DNA from: Hymenobacter telluris
GTDB lineage: Bacteria; Bacteroidota; Bacteroidia; Cytophagales; Hymenobacteraceae
Direction: 5' to 3'
Length of the DNA: 64,000 nucleotides
Assembly: GCF_017313265.1 (NCBI RefSeq)
Contig: NZ_JAFLQZ010000014.1
Span: 89,522-153,521 of the forward strand
Below the pieces are notes generated by a model. It had not been told where the DNA came from. It made no database searches and was given only the letters and a program-made list of their open reading frames with translations. The position numbers and the translations under genes were made by a program. Positions 60,254 to 64,000 of the stretch are shown one piece after another. Each line of letters begins with the position of its first letter. Position 1 is the first letter of the stretch.

Positions 60254-61198
60254 TTGAAACTTTCTCGTCACCACCTGGCTGCTTTGGCGGCTTTCCTTAT
60301 CTGGGGCTTTTTCCCGATTCCGCTACGGATACTGCACGGCTATGCCAGCGGCCAAATCCTGTTTTTCCGCATCCTGCTTTCCTTGGTACTGCTGCTCCTG
60401 ATTCATGGGTTGGGCCGGCGCGCGGCGGTGCGGGCGGTGGCGCGGCAGTGGCAGGCCGCAGGCCGCGCCGAGCGGCGCAATGTGGCAATTAGCACGGTGG
60501 TTGGCGGCCTGCTGCTGACTTCCAACTGGCTGCTGTTCATTTATGTAATCAATGAGGTGAGCGTGCAGGCTGGCTCGTTTTCTTACCTGATTTGCCCCAT
60601 CCTCACGGCACTGCTGGGGTTTGCTATGTTGCGCGAAAAGCTGCGGCCCAACCAATGGGCAGCCATTGCATTAAGTGCGCTTAGCTGCCTGCTGCTGGGA
60701 GTTGGTGAGTTGCGCACTTTGCTGATGAGCTTGGTGGTGGCCTTCACCTACGCCCTCTACCTTATCACGCAACGCCGCTTGCAAGGCTATGACCGGCTGG
60801 TGCTGCTTACGGTGCAGCTACTGCTGTCGGCGGCGGTGGTGCTGCCGCTGGCGCCGTTGTTGGGGGCGCAGCCGCTGGTGGGGTTTGCTGATGGCAAGCT
60901 GTTGGGATACACCGCCATCCTGAGCGTGGGCTTCACGGTGCTGCCGCTGTTCCTGAACCTGTACGCCCTCAATGCGCTGCCCTCGGGTACGGTAGGCATC
61001 ATGATGTACGTGAATCCGGTGGTGAGTTTTGCGCTGGCGTTTCTGTATTTCGGTGAGGCCGCCACGCTCACGCAGGCCGTAGCCTACGGCGTGATTTTGC
61101 TGTCGGTGGTGCTGTATAACGTGCAGTTCCGCGCAACGAAAACCTCACCCCCCAGCCCCCTCTCCAAAAGAGAGGGGGAACTAGTTTCTAATTCATAG
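60254..61198 (+). CDS. rarD: EamA-family transporter (RarD type) with a repeat-derived tail
   Basis: 314 residues from the TTG at 60254 (the frame opens at another TTG, 60224, inside the promoter). About ten membrane helices of the EamA/DMT type, starting LAALAAFLIWGFFPIPLRIL. The last 15 or so residues (TSPPSPLSKREGELV) are encoded by one arm of the long repeat at 61142-61269 and look added to the normal C-terminus. The substrate is unknown; E. coli RarD is linked to chloramphenicol tolerance. Confidence 0.85.
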   Translation: MKLSRHHLAALAAFLIWGFFPIPLRILHGYASGQILFFRILLSLVLLLLIHGLGRRAAVRAVARQWQAAGRAERRNVAISTVVGGLLLTSNWLLFIYVINEVSVQAGSFSYLICPILTALLGFAMLREKLRPNQWAAIALSALSCLLLGVGELRTLLMSLVVAFTYALYLITQRRLQGYDRLVLLTVQLLLSAAVVLPLAPLLGAQPLVGFADGKLLGYTAILSVGFTVLPLFLNLYALNALPSGTVGIMMYVNPVVSFALAFLYFGEAATLTQAVAYGVILLSVVLYNVQFRATKTSPPSPLSKREGELVSNS

Positions 61199-61269
61199 CT
61201 TAGATTTTTGAAGTCTAGAGTTAGAACTAATCCCTCCTGTCTTTTGGAGAGGGGGCTAGGGGGTGAGGT
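61142..61269. repeat. Long inverted repeat, GGAGGGG family, overlapping the RarD 3' end
   Basis: 45-base arms (61142-61186 and 61225-61269) match at about 38 positions. The left arm lies inside the RarD coding region and the stop codon (61196-61198) follows in the loop. Same family as 3032-3152. Confidence 0.8.
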
Positions 61270-61317
61270 CCGGCCTTGCTACCTTCGAACGGATTTTAGA
61301 ATTCCTATTCCCTGCTG

Positions 61318-63933
61318 ATGTCTACCGTTTTCTCTGCCCCAACGGCCGCCGCGCCGGTTGCCGCGCCGCTGTGGCGGCGGGCCTTGCCCCATCTGCTGGC
61401 CGTGCTGTTCTTTTTGGTGCTGGCTGTGCTGTACTTCTCGCCCATCGTGTTTGGGGGCAAAACGCTGAGCCAGCACGACATTGTGCAGTTCAACGGCGGT
61501 GCCCACGAGTTGCAGCTGGCCCGGGCAGCCGGTAAGGAAGTGCTCTGGACCAACTCTATGTTTTCGGGGATGCCGACCTACCTCATCAGCACCCGCTTCC
61601 CCGGCGACCTGAGCGTGTATCTGCACAGTCTGTTCACGCTGGGCTTGCCGGCGGTGGTAGCCAACCTGTTTCTGGCGCTGCTTTGCGGCTACATCTTGTT
61701 TGTAGCGCTAGGCCTTACGCCGCTGGTTAGCGGCGTAGGCGCGGTAGCGCTGGGCTTTACCAGCTACAACATTGTAATTCTGGCGGCCGGGCACAACACC
61801 AAGAGCCTCGCGCTGGCCTACGCGCCGCTGGTGCTGGCGGGGCTGATAGTGGCCTTCCGGCGCAACCGGTGGTTGGGCACGGCGCTGTTTGCGCTGGGGC
61901 TGGCCATGAACGTGCGCTCCAACCACTTGCAAATCACTTACTACCTGCTGCTATTGGTGCTGGTGTTTGGCATCGTGGAATTGATTTTCGCCTTCCGCGA
62001 AAAGCGCCTGGCCGACTTTATGGGCCGCTCGGTGCTGCTGGGCCTGGCGGCACTGCTGGCCGTGGGCGTGAGCTTTGGCCGCCTCTACACCACCGCCGAG
62101 TACGGCAAATACAGCATCCGGGGCCGCTCAGAACTGAAAACACCTGCTCCCGCCGACCCTGGCCAGCCCGCCCCCGCTGCTGCGGCCGGCGACGATGGCA
62201 CCGGCGGCTCCGGCCTCGACCGGGACTATGCGTTCAGCTACAGCTACGGCATCGGCGAAACCATTACGCTGCTGATTCCGAACTTCTACGGCGGGGCTTC
62301 GCAGATGAAGCTCAGCGACAACTCGGCCACCGGCAAAGCCCTGAGTGCCCTGGGCGTTCCGCCCGTGCAGCTCTCCGACTACCTGGCCCACATGCCTACC
62401 TATTGGGGCGACCAGCCCATTACCAGCGGCCCGGTGTACGTGGGCGCTATTGTGTGCTTCCTGTTCGTGCTGGGTTTGTTGGTGGCCGACCGGCGTACCC
62501 GCGCCTGGCTGGCGGCCGGCACGCTGCTGTCGATAATACTGGCCTGGGGTAAGAACTTCGAGACGTTCAACTACTTGATGTTCGACTACTTCCCCGGCTA
62601 CAACAAGTTTCGGGCGGTGAGCATGGCCTTGGTTATTGCGCAGTTAGCTATGCCGCTGCTGGCGGTGCTGGCGTTGGGCCGCGTATTGCGCAACCGAGCA
62701 GCTGGCCCTGCCGCCGCTGGCGCCAGCACGCACCCCAGCCTGGCCGCCCTGAGCGCCAAAACCGCCGATGCGCCCGAAACTGCCGACCTCAAGCGCAAGG
62801 TGTTGCTGGCGCTGGCCATTACGGGCGGCCTCTGCGTGCTGGCGTTCCTGATTGGCCTCGGAGCTGACTTCTCGGCGCCCATTGATGCCCAGCTTCAGCA
62901 ACAGGGCTTCCCGCTAGATGCCATCCGGCAGGACCGCGCTTCGTTGCTTCGTTCGGATGTGCTGCGCTCCATCGTGTTTATTGCGCTGGCCGCCGGTACG
63001 TTGTGGTTCTACTTGCAGCGCAAGCTGTCGGCGGGGGCTGCGGCGGCGCTGGTAGGCGTACTGACGCTGGTGGATTTGTGGGGCGTGGACAAGCGCTACC
63101 TTAACGACGACAACTTCCAGACCGAAACCGTAGCCCAGGGCTTCGTACCATCAGCCGCCGACCAGCAGATTTTGCAGGATAAAGACTTGAGCTACCGGGT
63201 CCTGAACCTGGCCAACCCGTTCAACGAAGCTCAAACTTCCTACTTCCACAAAAGTATTGGTGGCTACCACGGGGCCAAGCTGCGCCGCTACCAAGAGCTG
63301 ATTGAGCGGCAGATTTCGCGTAACAACTTGCAGGTGCTCAACATGCTGAATACGCGCTACATCATTCAGCCAGCACAAGGTCCGCAGCAGGAAGGCCAGC
63401 AGGGCACGCCCGAGCAGGTACAGCGCAACCCCGGTGCCCTCGGCAACGCGTGGTTTGTGAACGAGGTGCAGAAAGTGCAGAACCCTGACCAGGAAATCAA
63501 CGCCCTAACCAACCTGAACCCCGCTACAACGGCCGTGGTGGATGCCTCTAAATTCCCGCTCAGCAAAACCAGCTACAGCGCGCCCGGCTCCACCATCGTC
63601 CTGACCAAGTACGAGCCCGACGCCCTTACCTACCGCGCCACCGCCACCGCCGATGCCTTTGTGGTATTCTCGGAAATCTACTACGCCGACGGCTGGAATG
63701 CTTACGTTGATGGCAAGAAGGTGCCGTACGTGCGGGCCAACTACGTACTCCGTGCCCTGCCACTACCCGCCGGCAGCCATACCATCGAGTTTAAGTTCGA
63801 GCCCACCGAATACGCCATTGGCAACACGGTATCATTGGTTTCGTCGGTGTTGCTGATTCTGGCGCTGGTGGGAGCCGTGGTATATGCCGTACGGCAGAAG
63901 CCAGCTTTGGCTGAAGGCGCAGGTGCCTTTTAG
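61318..63933 (+). CDS. YfhO-like multi-pass membrane protein
   Basis: 871 residues. About twelve membrane helices in the first two-thirds, with a periplasmic loop that carries a QHDIVQFNGGAHEL-type segment (about residues 50-65), then a C-terminal soluble domain (about 610-830) and one last helix (about 835-860). The YfhO family is thought to handle lipid-linked sugars (glycosyl transfer) in the membrane. The start ATG at 61318 follows the long repeat by 48 bases. Confidence 0.88.
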   Translation: MSTVFSAPTAAAPVAAPLWRRALPHLLAVLFFLVLAVLYFSPIVFGGKTLSQHDIVQFNGGAHELQLARAAGKEVLWTNSMFSGMPTYLISTRFPGDLSVYLHSLFTLGLPAVVANLFLALLCGYILFVALGLTPLVSGVGAVALGFTSYNIVILAAGHNTKSLALAYAPLVLAGLIVAFRRNRWLGTALFALGLAMNVRSNHLQITYYLLLLVLVFGIVELIFAFREKRLADFMGRSVLLGLAALLAVGVSFGRLYTTAEYGKYSIRGRSELKTPAPADPGQPAPAAAAGDDGTGGSGLDRDYAFSYSYGIGETITLLIPNFYGGASQMKLSDNSATGKALSALGVPPVQLSDYLAHMPTYWGDQPITSGPVYVGAIVCFLFVLGLLVADRRTRAWLAAGTLLSIILAWGKNFETFNYLMFDYFPGYNKFRAVSMALVIAQLAMPLLAVLALGRVLRNRAAGPAAAGASTHPSLAALSAKTADAPETADLKRKVLLALAITGGLCVLAFLIGLGADFSAPIDAQLQQQGFPLDAIRQDRASLLRSDVLRSIVFIALAAGTLWFYLQRKLSAGAAAALVGVLTLVDLWGVDKRYLNDDNFQTETVAQGFVPSAADQQILQDKDLSYRVLNLANPFNEAQTSYFHKSIGGYHGAKLRRYQELIERQISRNNLQVLNMLNTRYIIQPAQGPQQEGQQGTPEQVQRNPGALGNAWFVNEVQKVQNPDQEINALTNLNPATTAVVDASKFPLSKTSYSAPGSTIVLTKYEPDALTYRATATADAFVVFSEIYYADGWNAYVDGKKVPYVRANYVLRALPLPAGSHTIEFKFEPTEYAIGNTVSLVSSVLLILALVGAVVYAVRQKPALAEGAGAF

Positions 63934-63944
63934 CCCGCAGAGGA

Positions 63945-64000
63945 CGCAGAAGGGGCGCAGAAGTCGCAGAACGTCCAGCGACTTCTGCGCCCCTTCTGCG
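63945..64000. repeat. Perfect 23-bp hairpin at the window edge
   Basis: Arms 63945-63967 and 63978-64000 are exact complements around a 10-base loop, and may extend beyond the window. The arm repeats CGCAGAAG. It lies just past the YfhO-like stop codon. Confidence 0.85.

Overview
The window looks like chromosome from a Bacteroidota bacterium of the Cytophagales, most like Hymenobacter. The reasons are Bacteroidota-type promoters (TTTG, about 20 bp, TAnnTTTG), starts without Shine-Dalgarno sequences, a MurF-Alr fusion, two TonB proteins with the cytoplasmic YGAYVLR motif, the NadK/DUF6089/UppS/BamA/OmpH gene order and mid-50s GC (by eye). There is no rRNA, tRNA, CRISPR array, insertion sequence, integrase or phage gene, and no gap above 300 bases without a gene. 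The genus is an inference.

Layout. 1-8154 (minus strand) is a fatty-acid beta-oxidation block: long-chain acyl-CoA ligase, a MarR regulator, then fadN-, fadA- and fadE-like genes, with fadE cut by the left edge. The marR and fadE promoters share a 27-base block. 8355-11716 (plus) holds a degenerate arginase-fold protein, a cytochrome b5-like domain, murQ and two unknown genes. 11824-17167 holds an Ala-rich lipoprotein, the GTPases der and era, hemH, a PRC-barrel protein and an anchored protein. 17286-20606 encodes three membrane proteins (a DUF2157 pair and DUF389). 20686-24392 holds a cysteine desulfurase, glmM and mazG.

24650-31793 is an energy-transduction locus: exbB, two exbD, two tonB, a two-helix membrane protein, a PstS-like lipoprotein without a permease, and a periplasmic TPR protein, starting from a canonical promoter. 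31875-42729 (minus) is an envelope block: CBS protein, BamA/TamA-like barrel, nadK, two DUF6089 barrels, uppS, bamA, two ompH/skp genes and rluD. 42999-51525 is mixed metabolism (glutamine amidotransferase, CvpA, YqeY, pdxJ) and a selenium module (selU, VOC protein, selD) for tRNA selenouridine. 51537-63933 holds feoAB, a CarboxypepD_reg protein, an OmpA lipoprotein, a hydrolase-fold protein lacking its nucleophile, murF-alr, a RarD-type transporter and a YfhO-like membrane protein.

The feature least explained by the genes is a set of about ten long intergenic inverted repeats, most with internally repetitive arms that differ at each locus and nine of them at gene 3' ends. Other points to check are the shared MarR operator block, the two probable pseudoenzymes, the PstS-like/TPR partners of the TonB locus, a repeat arm forming the RarD C-terminus, and two promoters that sit almost on the start codon.
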